From JAOPZW01 sp963806015 (lineage in GTDB: Bacteria; Actinomycetota; Thermoleophilia; Solirubrobacterales; Solirubrobacteraceae), in contig CAWDWM010000010.1 of NCBI GenBank assembly GCA_963806015.1, forward strand, positions 464,798-528,797: a stretch of DNA of 64,000 bases, given 5' to 3'. The first letter of the stretch is position 1; each line of letters begins with the position of its first letter. Made by a program: the position numbers and the translations under genes. This document shows positions 7,070-14,618 of this stretch, one piece after another. The notes beneath the pieces are model-generated. The model made no database searches, was not told where the DNA came from, and worked only from the letters and a program-made list of their open reading frames with translations.

Positions 7070-8680
7070 ATGAGCACCCCAGCCCAGCTCTCGCCCGTTC
7101 AATCGACGCTCGGTCGAGCGTGGGCACGCGGGCGCCTGCCGTCGGGCCGCTACCTGTCCGGCGTCCTCGCGCTCGCGGTCGCCTACTACGCCTCGGCCAA
7201 GGTCGGTCAGGCGCTGCACTACACGGCCTCGGTGTCTGCCATCTGGCCTCCCGCCGGCCTGGGCATCGCCGCGCTCTACCTGTGGGGGATGCGCTGGTGG
7301 CCGGGCGTCTTCATCGCGGAGCTCGTGGTCAACGCCGAGCTGCTCGCCGAACCACACCCCCTGCCGCTCGGGAGCCTGCTCGGTCAGCAGGCGGGCAACA
7401 TGGCCGAGGTCGTCGTGGGCGCCCTGCTGCTGCGGCGGCTCATAGGCCCGCGCGCGGTGGTCGACCGCGCGGAGCAGGTCGGCGGGCTGTTCGCGGCCCT
7501 CGCGGCCGCCACGGCGATCAGCGCGACCGTGGGCATGGTGTCGATGCTGGCCGGCGGAGTGATCACCGCGGCGGAGGCGGCCACGTTCTGGCGGACGTGG
7601 TGGCTCGGCGACGTCGCCGGCGCGTTGGTCGTGGTGCCCCTGATGCTCGCCTGGGCCGGTGACCCCGGTGGCGCGTGGCGGCGGCTGCGAACGGCCGAGG
7701 GCGCCCTGCTGATCGCCGCCGTGACGACCCTCGGTGTACTCGCCGTGTCCACCAGCGAACCGGTGACCTACGTGGTCTTCCCCGCGTTGATCTGGGCGGC
7801 ATCGCGATTCGGCGCGCCCGGCGCCACGCTGTCGATCGCGATCGCGACCGGCGTGGCGATCGGCATCACCGCCAACGACGTCGGGCCGTTCTTCAAGCAG
7901 CCCATCGACCACAGGACGCTGAGCACGCAGGTCTACATCGTGGTGACCGCGATGACGACGTTGTTCCTCGCCGCCATGGTCAGCGAGCGCGAGCGAGCAA
8001 CCCGGCAGCTGGCCCGGGCCAAGCGACGCGAGGGCGAGCAGGCGGTGCAGGAGCGCCATCGGATCGCGCGCGATCTCCACGACTCCGTCTCCCAGGCGCT
8101 GTTCTCCACGCTGCTGCACACCCGCACGGCCGAGAAGGCACTGGCCCAGGACAGCGCGGACAGCGACGGCAAGGTCGCACGCGACCTGGGGGCGATCGGC
8201 GAGCTGACGCTCACCGCGCAGACCGAGATCCGCAACCTCATCTCCGATCTGGGCCGCGATCCGCTCGAGGACGGGCTGGTGGCGGCCCTCGTCGGACAGG
8301 CGACGACACTCGTCCGGGGCGAGGGGCCCGTGATCGAACTGGATGCCCCCGAGGGCCGCCTCCCACTCGCCCCACGGACGGAGGCGCAGGTCTTCGCCAT
8401 CGGGCGCGAGGCGCTGGGCAACGTCGTCAAGCACGCGCAGGCGAGCACGGCGTGGATCAAGGTCGAACAACGGCAGGGGCACGTGGTCGTCGAGATCCGC
8501 GACGACGGCCTGGGCTTCGAGCCGGACGTCGACCATCCCGGCCATTTTGGTCTGGAGTCGATGCGCAGCCGCGCCGCCGAGATCGGGGCGCAGCTGAGCA
8601 TCACGAGCGGCCCGGGCCGAGGGACCGTCGTCCGGATCGAGGCGCCCGCGCAGGCCAACGGGCGCCCCGATGGCGCCTGA
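7070..8680 (+). CDS. MASE1-domain sensor histidine kinase
   Basis: A 536-residue kinase. Residues about 25-300 form a MASE1-type integral membrane sensor (YYASAKVGQALHY, SAIWPPAGLGIAALYLWG, TFWRTWWLGDVAGALVVVPL) with about eight helices. A short coiled linker leads to HisKA_3 with the phospho-His at about H337 in RIARDLHDSVSQALF. A HATPase domain follows (GREALGNVVKHAQAS, EIRDDGLGFE, GLESMRSRAAEIGA). MASE1 ligands are generally unknown. It overlaps the next regulator gene by 11 nt, so the two are almost surely a cognate pair. Confidence 0.92.
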   Translation: MSTPAQLSPVQSTLGRAWARGRLPSGRYLSGVLALAVAYYASAKVGQALHYTASVSAIWPPAGLGIAALYLWGMRWWPGVFIAELVVNAELLAEPHPLPLGSLLGQQAGNMAEVVVGALLLRRLIGPRAVVDRAEQVGGLFAALAAATAISATVGMVSMLAGGVITAAEAATFWRTWWLGDVAGALVVVPLMLAWAGDPGGAWRRLRTAEGALLIAAVTTLGVLAVSTSEPVTYVVFPALIWAASRFGAPGATLSIAIATGVAIGITANDVGPFFKQPIDHRTLSTQVYIVVTAMTTLFLAAMVSERERATRQLARAKRREGEQAVQERHRIARDLHDSVSQALFSTLLHTRTAEKALAQDSADSDGKVARDLGAIGELTLTAQTEIRNLISDLGRDPLEDGLVAALVGQATTLVRGEGPVIELDAPEGRLPLAPRTEAQVFAIGREALGNVVKHAQASTAWIKVEQRQGHVVVEIRDDGLGFEPDVDHPGHFGLESMRSRAAEIGAQLSITSGPGRGTVVRIEAPAQANGRPDGA

Positions 8681-9350
8681 GCCGCGCGACCCGATCAAGG
8701 TGTTCGTGGTGGACGACCATGCGGTCGTGCGTCGCGGGCTGCGGGCCTTCTTCGAGACCGAGCCCGACCTCGAGGTCGTCGGAGCGGCCGACGGCGGGAC
8801 GCAGGCGCTCGAGCTGCTGGGGGGGCTCGACGCCGAGGGGCGCCGGCCCGACGTGGTCGTCATGGACCTGCAGATGCGCCCCCTGAACGGCATCGAGTCG
8901 ACCCGCCTGATCCGCGCCCGCTATGACGACGTGGCGGTCGTCGTCCTGACCTCCTACGCCGACGACGAGCTCGTGCGTGGCGCGCTGGAAGCCGGAGCGG
9001 CGGGCTACGTCCTCAAGGACGCCGATACCGATCAGGTCGCGGCGGCCGTGCGCGCCGCGGATCGCGGCGAGCTGCAGCTCGACCCGACGGTCGCCCAGCG
9101 TCTGCTCTCGTCGCTGGGCGCAGCTTCGCGCGACGAGGCCGAGGCGGAGCTCACCGCGCGCGAGGTCGAGGTCCTGCGGCTGGTGGGGGCGGGCGCGGCG
9201 AACAAGGAGATCGCCGTCCAGCTCGGCATCAGCGAGCGGACGGCCCGCACGCACGTGTCGAACATCCTGGGCAAGCTCGGCCTCGCCTCGCGCACGCAGG
9301 CCGCCCTATGGGCCGTGCGCGAGGGCTTGGTGCGGGTGGACGGCGACTGA
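8670..9350 (+). CDS. NarL/LuxR response regulator, partner of the MASE1 kinase
   Basis: A 226-residue regulator with a complete receiver (D15/D16 in FVVDDHAVV, phospho-Asp D66 in VVMDLQM, Lys 116 in YVLKDAD) and a C-terminal LuxR HTH (LTAREVEVLRLVGAGAANKE, recognition helix SERTARTHVSNILGKLGL). It is translationally coupled to the kinase upstream. The C-terminal LASRTQAALWAV resembles DosR/LiaR-type regulators, which bind palindromes as dimers. This protein is therefore a reasonable candidate activator for the 7-3-7 boxes in the window; that link is inference. Confidence 0.92.
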   Translation: MAPEPRDPIKVFVVDDHAVVRRGLRAFFETEPDLEVVGAADGGTQALELLGGLDAEGRRPDVVVMDLQMRPLNGIESTRLIRARYDDVAVVVLTSYADDELVRGALEAGAAGYVLKDADTDQVAAAVRAADRGELQLDPTVAQRLLSSLGAASRDEAEAELTAREVEVLRLVGAGAANKEIAVQLGISERTARTHVSNILGKLGLASRTQAALWAVREGLVRVDGD

Positions 9351-9365
9351 CCTCGCGCGGGCATT

Positions 9366-9410
9366 TCACCCGGTTCGGGCGATGCTCCGCCCACCTCTGG
9401 TGCCCACAAT
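9366..9410 (+). promoter_or_regulatory. 7-3-7 box and -10 of the Usp-like operon
   Basis: Box TCACCCGGTTCGGGCGA at 9366-9382, then 22 nt, then CACAAT at 9405-9410. The predicted start is about 9417, giving a 36-nt leader with a G-rich Shine-Dalgarno before ATG 9453. Confidence 0.65.
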
Positions 9411-9452
9411 CGAGCGGTACTCCGGATCTCTGCGCGTGAGGGGGCAAGTGAC

Positions 9453-9890
9453 ATGACACGAGTCCTGGTCGTGGCCAATCGCACCGCGTCGACGCCTGTG
9501 CTGCTGGCCGAGGTCAGCGCCCGGGCCCGCGCGGGGGCGAGCGTGACCGTGCTGATCCCACCCGAGAAGGCAGACGATCCCGATTGGACGCAGGAGGAGG
9601 CCGCGCGCCTGGTGGGGCACGCGGCGGACCAGGAGGTCGAGTGCCTGAACCCCGGTTCCGATCCGCTCGACACGATCCACGCCGCCGTCGATCAGGGCGA
9701 ATTCGACGAGCTCGTGGTCTGCGCGAAGCCGGAGCACCTGGCGCGCTGGGTTCACCACGATCTCCCGCATCGCCTCGAGCACCTCGGCCTACCCGTCTGC
9801 GTGATCCCCCCGGACGAGGACGTCCCGGACGACATCAGAGACGGCCTGCCCACCGGATGGCAGTACCCAGAAGTCGGACCCCTCACGTAG
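9453..9890 (+). CDS. Universal-stress-like alpha/beta protein
   Basis: A 145-residue soluble protein with a Usp/Rossmann-like strand pattern. Strand 1 is TRVLVVANRTAST, strand 2 is GASVTVLIPP, then FDELVVCAKPEHLARW and a final LGLPVCVIPP. It has no clear Usp ATP-binding GxxG(S/T) signature, so it is at best a divergent family member that may not bind ATP. It is first in a three-gene plus-strand set (9453, 9910, 10172) under the box promoter at 9366. The exact function is unknown; a stress or dormancy role is inferred from promoter and fold. Confidence 0.65.
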   Translation: MTRVLVVANRTASTPVLLAEVSARARAGASVTVLIPPEKADDPDWTQEEAARLVGHAADQEVECLNPGSDPLDTIHAAVDQGEFDELVVCAKPEHLARWVHHDLPHRLEHLGLPVCVIPPDEDVPDDIRDGLPTGWQYPEVGPLT

Positions 9891-9909
9891 GACCACGCAA
9901 AGGAACCCC

Positions 9910-10164
9910 ATGCTGCTTCCCGTCCTCATCGCCATCCCGCTGCTGCTGATCTGGGTGCTGACCCTCGTCGACCTCTTTCGCCGCCACGACCTGTCGACGG
10001 GGCGCAAGGTGCTGTGGGCGCTACTGGTGCTGATCCTGCCGGTGATCGGCGTGATCATCTACTTCGTCGCTCGCCCGCCGCAGCCGACGGACCGCGGCGC
10101 CACGCTCGACCCCATCGGCGACGAGTCCCTCGAGCCCATCCGCCGCCGCCACGGGCCCGCGTAG
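9910..10164 (+). CDS. Small membrane protein with PLDc_N-type domain
   Basis: 84 residues with two hydrophobic helices (LLPVLIAIPLLLIWVLTLVD and KVLWALLVLILPVIGVIIYF) separated by the short basic loop FRRHDLSTGRK. This is the N-terminal membrane module of cardiolipin synthases (PLDc_N), here standing alone. Many actinobacteria encode such single modules with unknown function. The tail after FVARPP is charged and cytoplasmic. The gene starts 19 nt after the Usp-like gene and probably shares its box-driven transcript. Confidence 0.75.
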   Translation: MLLPVLIAIPLLLIWVLTLVDLFRRHDLSTGRKVLWALLVLILPVIGVIIYFVARPPQPTDRGATLDPIGDESLEPIRRRHGPA

Positions 10165-10171
10165 GCGCGCC

Positions 10172-10462
10172 ATGGAATCGGCAGTGGCGCGGAGGTCGCC
10201 GGCGACGACGAGCGAGCTGGGGGGTCAGGGCCGGACGCCCGTGGAGCTCGCCGCGCTCGAGCTGCTGACCCGCCAGGCCGGCGAGTCCTACGAGCTGTAC
10301 ATCCTGCGGATCGCGTACGCGCGCGGCGCCGCCGGCCGGCTGGCCCGCCTCATCAAGCTCGCGGAGCTCGACGATCACATCGCTCGGCCCTGGGTTGCCG
10401 GCGATCCGCCCTACTCGTGGGCGCGCCGGCACATCGCGGTCGGCTGCGCCCGAGCCGCCTAG
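10172..10462 (+). CDS. Hypothetical protein (96 aa)
   Basis: Not recognised with confidence. It is a short soluble protein with a helical core (YELYILRIAYARGAAGRLAR, then LIKLAELDDHIARPW). The phrase KLAELDDHI recalls small HD/RelA-associated actinobacterial proteins, but no full catalytic motif is present. It begins 7 nt after the PLDc_N gene and is the last gene before the IS110-type element. Its TAG stop lies inside the CCTAGAC sequence that flanks that element. Confidence 0.6.
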   Translation: MESAVARRSPATTSELGGQGRTPVELAALELLTRQAGESYELYILRIAYARGAAGRLARLIKLAELDDHIARPWVAGDPPYSWARRHIAVGCARAA

Positions 10463-10508
10463 ACCCTATGGCCGGTGAGCCCGTCGCGGGTTGACGGCCG
10501 GGTGTAGT

Positions 10509-10590
10509 TGGCCGGACGCTCCTCGCGGGGGTTTGTCTGGCCGCAGGAGTGGCCTGCGGCTGACCCCAGATCTGTGAGGAGGTCCGGCCA
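10509..10590 (+). ncRNA. Structured leader of the IS110-type element (candidate bridge-RNA region)
   Basis: TGGCCGGAC (10509-10517) and GTCCGGCCA (10582-10590) form a perfect 9-bp inverted repeat closing just over the transposase ATG. Inside it, GCCGCAGG (10540-10547) and CCTGCGGC (10553-10560) form an 8-bp hairpin. IS110-group recombinases use a structured non-coding bridge RNA made from the element's 5' end, so this segment is a candidate. The AGGAGG ribosome-binding site (10577-10582) is next to the closing stem. Confidence 0.4.
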
Positions 10591-11677
10591 TGGCCGGAAC
10601 GATGACGTGGGTCGGTCTTGATGTCCACGCGCGCTCGACGCACGCGGCGGCGATCGACTCGATGACCGGCGAGTTGACCAGCCTGCGGTTCGGGCCTGGC
10701 ATCGAGGCGCCGATCGCGTGGCTGTCGGGGCTGCCCGGCCCGGTCAGGGCGTGCTATGAGGCCGGGCCGACCGGGTTCGGGCTCTATCGCGCGGCGACGG
10801 CGGCGGGGATCGCGATGCAGGTGATCGCGCCGGGCAAGACACCGCGTGGGCCCGTCGGATCAGGGTCAAGACCGACCGCAAGGACGCCGAGCTATTGGCG
10901 CGGCTGCTGCTGGCCGGCTCATTGACCCGGGTGGTGGTGCCGGCGCCCGAGGTCGAGGCCGCCCGCGAGATGACACGCGCCCACGACGCGTGCCGCCGCG
11001 ATCTGATGAACGCTCGCCACCGGGTGTCGAAGATGCTGCTGCGCCTCGGGCGCGTCTATCCCAAGGCAACGACGTGGACGGCCGAGCACCGCAAGTGGCT
11101 GTCGCGACAGCAGTTCGACGAGCCGGCCAGCAACCTCGTGTTCGCCGATCTGATCGCGGCCGTCGACGGGCTGACGTCGCGCAAGGCGGCGATCGCGTTG
11201 CGGCTCTCGGAGTTGGCCTGCGACGAGCGGTGGTGGCCGACCGTCGCCCGGCTCAGAGCGTTCCGCGGGATCGACACCCTGACGGCGCTCTCGATCCATC
11301 TCGAGCTCGGCGCCGACTGGAAACGCTTTGAGACCGCGCCCGCGCTCTCGGCATGGCTCGGGTTGACACCATCGCTCAACCAGTCAGGCGAATCCTTCAA
11401 GCAAGGCGCGATCACGAAGACCGGGTCGATGCTCGCCCGCCGGCTGCTGGTCGAATCCGCCTGGCACTACAGCCGCCCACCCCGATTGGGCGCGACGCTG
11501 GCCAACCGCCAGGCCGGCCAGCCCGACCACATCCTTCAGATCTCCAACCGTGCCCAGCAACGCCTGCACCACGTCAACCGCACCATGCGCGCCCGCGGCA
11601 AGCCGCACAACGTCACCGTCGTCGCCTGCGCCCGCCAGCTGGCCTGCTTCCTCTGGGCTGCCGCCACCGCCGACTAA
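10590..11677 (+). pseudogene. IS110-family transposase, interrupted by one frameshift
   Basis: The N-terminal RuvC-like DEDD domain is read from ATG 10590 (GLDVHARSTHAAAID, CYEAGPTGFGL) and the rest from another frame (IRVKTDRKDAELL, then Transposase_20 with TPSLNQSGESF and a GAITKTGSMLARRLLVESAW motif near the end). The switch is a one-base deletion around 10850-10853, after APGKTPRGP. Read through it, the protein would be about 362 residues, a normal IS110 length with all acidic residues present. The element is therefore recently inactivated or carries a sequencing error. IS110 is not known to need frameshifting. Confidence 0.85.
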
Positions 11678-12094
11678 GGCGCGACCAACAGCCCACAAGG
11701 TCGGTGGGCCGGGGCGCCGGGCCATCAGCGGCCGGCACGCGCGACACAGCTATGAGCAACACCCGCTCCCACGGCCGTCACGCTCGCTCCTAGACAGCGC
11801 AAGCCGGCAGCACGAAACCGGGCCCTGAGGTACCCAACCCTCGCATCATCAGACTGGCAACGCCGACACCGAGCCCGGCGCCCCGGCCCACCGACCACCC
11901 CTTCTCCGACGGCCGCCAAGCCGACGCGATCACCCACGCCGACTTGACAACGGAGCGGCCATATCAGCTGTAAATCCCGAGGACGTTGTTCGGGTCGGGC
12001 CCGAGGTCGGTGCGCCAATGCGCAGCCAGGCACCGATGGAAGGGAGCCCGTCGCCAGCGTGGCCGCGCGTGGTCGCTGGAGCGCGTGGCAGGCC

Positions 12095-12141
12095 AAGCGT
12101 CCCGACTAAGGGTCGTCTGGCGACCTTAGACCGGGACGCTT
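12095..12141. repeat. Long hairpin-forming inverted repeat
   Basis: AAGCGTCCC (12095-12103) pairs with GGGACGCTT (12133-12141). CTAAG (12106-12110) pairs with CTTAG (12125-12129), and GTCG (12112-12115) pairs with CGAC (12121-12124), around a TCTGG loop. This gives 18 base pairs with small internal bulges in non-coding DNA, so the symmetry is not a by-product of codons. Confidence 0.6.
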
Positions 12142-12171
12142 ACGCAGGATTCGCTTTGACTGCCCGCCACC

Positions 12172-12210
12172 GTCCTGCCCTGAGGTCACAGGACGACACT
12201 GGGGCAGGAC
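12172..12210. repeat. Second inverted repeat in the ORF-free stretch
   Basis: GTCCTGCCC (12172-12180) and GGGCAGGAC (12202-12210) are perfect 9-bp arms separated by 21 nt. It lies 30 bp beyond the larger hairpin, and the two may form one structured unit. Confidence 0.5.
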
Positions 12211-12335
12211 ACTTCACCCCAACGCCTCGAAGCCCGGGGACGCGTGCGGGCCCCACCCACCCTCGGTGATGCTGTTTGGACCCCTGCACCATCCGCCGCG
12301 CATCCCAGCAGGAACAACCTTCCTAGGAACTACAC

Positions 12336-14501
12336 CTAGAGCTCGAGCAGGCCCAGCTCGTGCGCCCGGGCCACGGCCTCGGAGCGCGACGAGGCGTCGA
12401 GCTTGCGGTAGACCGCCTGAGCCTGCGTCTTGACCGTGTTGGGCGATACGTAGAGGCGCGATCCCATCTCGCGGAACGAGAGGTGGGTGGGCAGCAGCGC
12501 GAGGATCCGCAGCTCGGCGGTGGTGAGGGTCGCCGGCGCCATGATCGCGGAGGTCGCGTACGCGTCAACCTGCGCCGACGCGTCCTGCAGCCAGGCGGCC
12601 AGGACCGGCGCGTCCGGGGTCGCCCGCACGGCCAGCGCGGCCGCATCGACGAGGGCGCGGGCCCCGGCGACGTCGCTGAGCCGCAGCGCCGCGCGCGCGA
12701 GCACGATCCGCACCTCGGCCACGTACCAGGGGGCGAAGTCGTCCATCGCGTCCAGCAGCCGCGTCGCCTCCGAGCCGTCCTCCGTGGCCGCCTGGACGCG
12801 CCCGCGCTGGGCCTGGGTCAGCGCGGCGACGGCCAGCACCAGGCTCATCGTCGGGTACGCCGCCAGCCGGAAGCGCTCGATCTGCGAGCGTGCGCGGGCC
12901 GCGAGCTCGGTGGCCAGGCCCCAGTCGTCGCCGTCGAGCGCGAGCAGCGCAAGCTGTGCGAGGCACAGCGCGTTGACGCTCGGCGCGCCGACCACGCCGC
13001 GCCGTGATCCCTCCTCCAGCAGCGCGTATGCGCGCTCGCGTTCGCCGAGCAGATGGCACGCCGTGCCCTCGAGCAGCCGATCCATCGATCGCCGTGGGCT
13101 CGCGTCCTCATCCAGTGCGTACGCCCGTGCGGCGTCGTCGCGCATGCGCTTCACGCCGTCGCGACCGATCGCCGCGCGCATCGCCGCGACACCGGCCTCG
13201 ATGGCCGGCGGCCGCCGCCGGGCCGGCATGGCGTCGAGCGCGCGGACGGCCGCGGCGGTCCAGTGCTCGGCGTGATCGCGGTCGCCGTCGGCCAGGTGCG
13301 CATGGGCGGCCACCAGCGCGAGCGGCGCGTAGCCGGCCACCTGCTCGTCGGTGAAGTGACCGAGCCAGCGGCGGACGGTCGCGTTGTGGCCCTGAGGGAT
13401 GTAGCGGAAGGCGTTGGTCCACAGCAGATCGCCCGCGAGCCGGACGTCTCCCGCGGCCGCGGCATGGCGGATCGAGGCGTCGACGTCGCCGTGGCCGGCG
13501 TGCCAGTGGCTCGCGCGCCGGTGGAGCTCCGGCCCGAGGTCGGGCTCGCGCCGGCGCAGCTGAGCGCGCAGCATCTGGGCCAGGAGCCCGTGGTAGCGGT
13601 ACCACTCGTCGGTGCGATCCAGGGGGACGACGAGCGCGTTGGCCCGCGCGAGGTCCCGCAGCCGCTCCGCCGAGCCCGCCTCCAGCAGCACGGCATCGCA
13701 CAGCGGCCCCGAGAGCCGGTCGAGCACCGACGTCCGCTGCAGGAAGGTGACCTGCTCGGCCGTGAGCTCGGACAGCAGCGTGTCGGCCACGTAGTCCGAC
13801 ACGACGCGATCGTCGCCCCCGAAGCGCGCGATCGCGGCGGCGGTGTCCGGCTGATCGCGCAGCGACACGGCGGCGAGATAGAGCCCAGCCGGCCACCCCT
13901 CCGTGCGGCGCACCAGCGCGTCGACGTCCGCAGCGGCCAGCTCGGCCCCCGCGAGGTCGAGGAGCGCGGCCGCCTCGCCCCGGGTCATGACGAAGTCGCG
14001 CGGCGTCAGCTCGAGTACCTGGCGATGCGCTCGCAGCCGCCCGAGCGGCAACGGCGGCTCGCATCGCGAGGCCAGCACGAGCTGCGCGCCCGCAGGTGGA
14101 GCCTCGACGAGCGCCGCGAGGACCTCGATCGCCCCACGCGAGCGCAGGACCTGGACGTCGTCCAGCACGAGGACGAAATCGCGCCCCCGACGGGTCAGCG
14201 GATCCGTGGCGCGCGCCACGGAGGCGCGAAGGTGCTCGGCCTCGTCATCGGCGCGATGCAGGGCGACCCAGGCGAACGGGCGCTCGTCGTGCTGGGCCCA
14301 CTCCAGCAGCGTGGTCGTCTTGCCGTAGCCGGCCGGCGCCACCAGGACCGCCAGGGCAATGTCGCGGACCTCCGTCAGCCGCCGCACGAGACGCGCGCGA
14401 GCGACGAGGCCCTCGCCGAGCTCGGCGTGCGGGTGCGGGTGCGGCGCGGGCAGTACCGCGCGGCGCGGCGCGGAGCGGAGGGTGACGGCGTTGGTGGTCA
14501 T
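12336..14501 (-). CDS. LAL-type (MalT-like) LuxR transcriptional regulator
   Basis: A 721-residue large ATP-binding LuxR-family regulator. It has Walker A APAGYGKTTTL (about 55-65), Walker B FVLVLDDVQ (about 110), an AAA/STAND-like middle, a long helical TPR-like region (about 330-640), and a C-terminal LuxR HTH (LTTAELRILALLPTHLSFRE, recognition helix SPNTVKTQAQAVYRKL). ATG 14501 gives a natural start; an upstream in-frame ATG (14555) only adds a low-complexity prefix. Such proteins act as inducer- and ATP-dependent activators. The kinase gene upstream on the same strand ends 117 bp away, so co-transcription is possible. Confidence 0.88.
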   Translation of the reverse strand: MTTNAVTLRSAPRRAVLPAPHPHPHAELGEGLVARARLVRRLTEVRDIALAVLVAPAGYGKTTTLLEWAQHDERPFAWVALHRADDEAEHLRASVARATDPLTRRGRDFVLVLDDVQVLRSRGAIEVLAALVEAPPAGAQLVLASRCEPPLPLGRLRAHRQVLELTPRDFVMTRGEAAALLDLAGAELAAADVDALVRRTEGWPAGLYLAAVSLRDQPDTAAAIARFGGDDRVVSDYVADTLLSELTAEQVTFLQRTSVLDRLSGPLCDAVLLEAGSAERLRDLARANALVVPLDRTDEWYRYHGLLAQMLRAQLRRREPDLGPELHRRASHWHAGHGDVDASIRHAAAAGDVRLAGDLLWTNAFRYIPQGHNATVRRWLGHFTDEQVAGYAPLALVAAHAHLADGDRDHAEHWTAAAVRALDAMPARRRPPAIEAGVAAMRAAIGRDGVKRMRDDAARAYALDEDASPRRSMDRLLEGTACHLLGERERAYALLEEGSRRGVVGAPSVNALCLAQLALLALDGDDWGLATELAARARSQIERFRLAAYPTMSLVLAVAALTQAQRGRVQAATEDGSEATRLLDAMDDFAPWYVAEVRIVLARAALRLSDVAGARALVDAAALAVRATPDAPVLAAWLQDASAQVDAYATSAIMAPATLTTAELRILALLPTHLSFREMGSRLYVSPNTVKTQAQAVYRKLDASSRSEAVARAHELGLLEL

Positions 14502-14618
14502 GAGCTGGGCCGTTCGGGCGTGCCCAGGATCGTCGTCGGGCGGCCAACCCCACAAGGGCGCACGCCACCCTGTTTGGCGGGGCGGGCACGCATGGACGCA
14601 CCCGTACCTCGGGGCCGG

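Larger units (their letters stand above)
10458..11795 (+). mobile_element. IS110-family element (limits tentative)
   Basis: The element contains a frameshifted IS110-type transposase. The heptamer CCTAGAC occurs at both proposed ends (10458-10464 and 11789-11795), giving about 1.3 kb, which fits IS110 sizes. IS110 elements usually lack terminal inverted repeats, and none was seen. The limits rest only on this short repeat. Confidence 0.45.
11678..12335. other. 658-bp stretch without a convincing gene
   Basis: No ORF here has coding character. It holds the right end of the IS110-type element and, further on, two strong inverted repeats (12095-12141 and 12172-12210). It could be transposon-end debris, a non-coding RNA locus or a terminator region for the LuxR gene that ends at 12336. 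Base composition is slightly less G+C-rich than the flanking genes. Confidence 0.6.

Noticed and set aside
6917..8893. Minus-strand extension of the 6236 response-regulator frame, giving an 885-residue ORF
   Set aside because: Everything upstream of 6916 is antisense to the MASE1 kinase and has no domain content.
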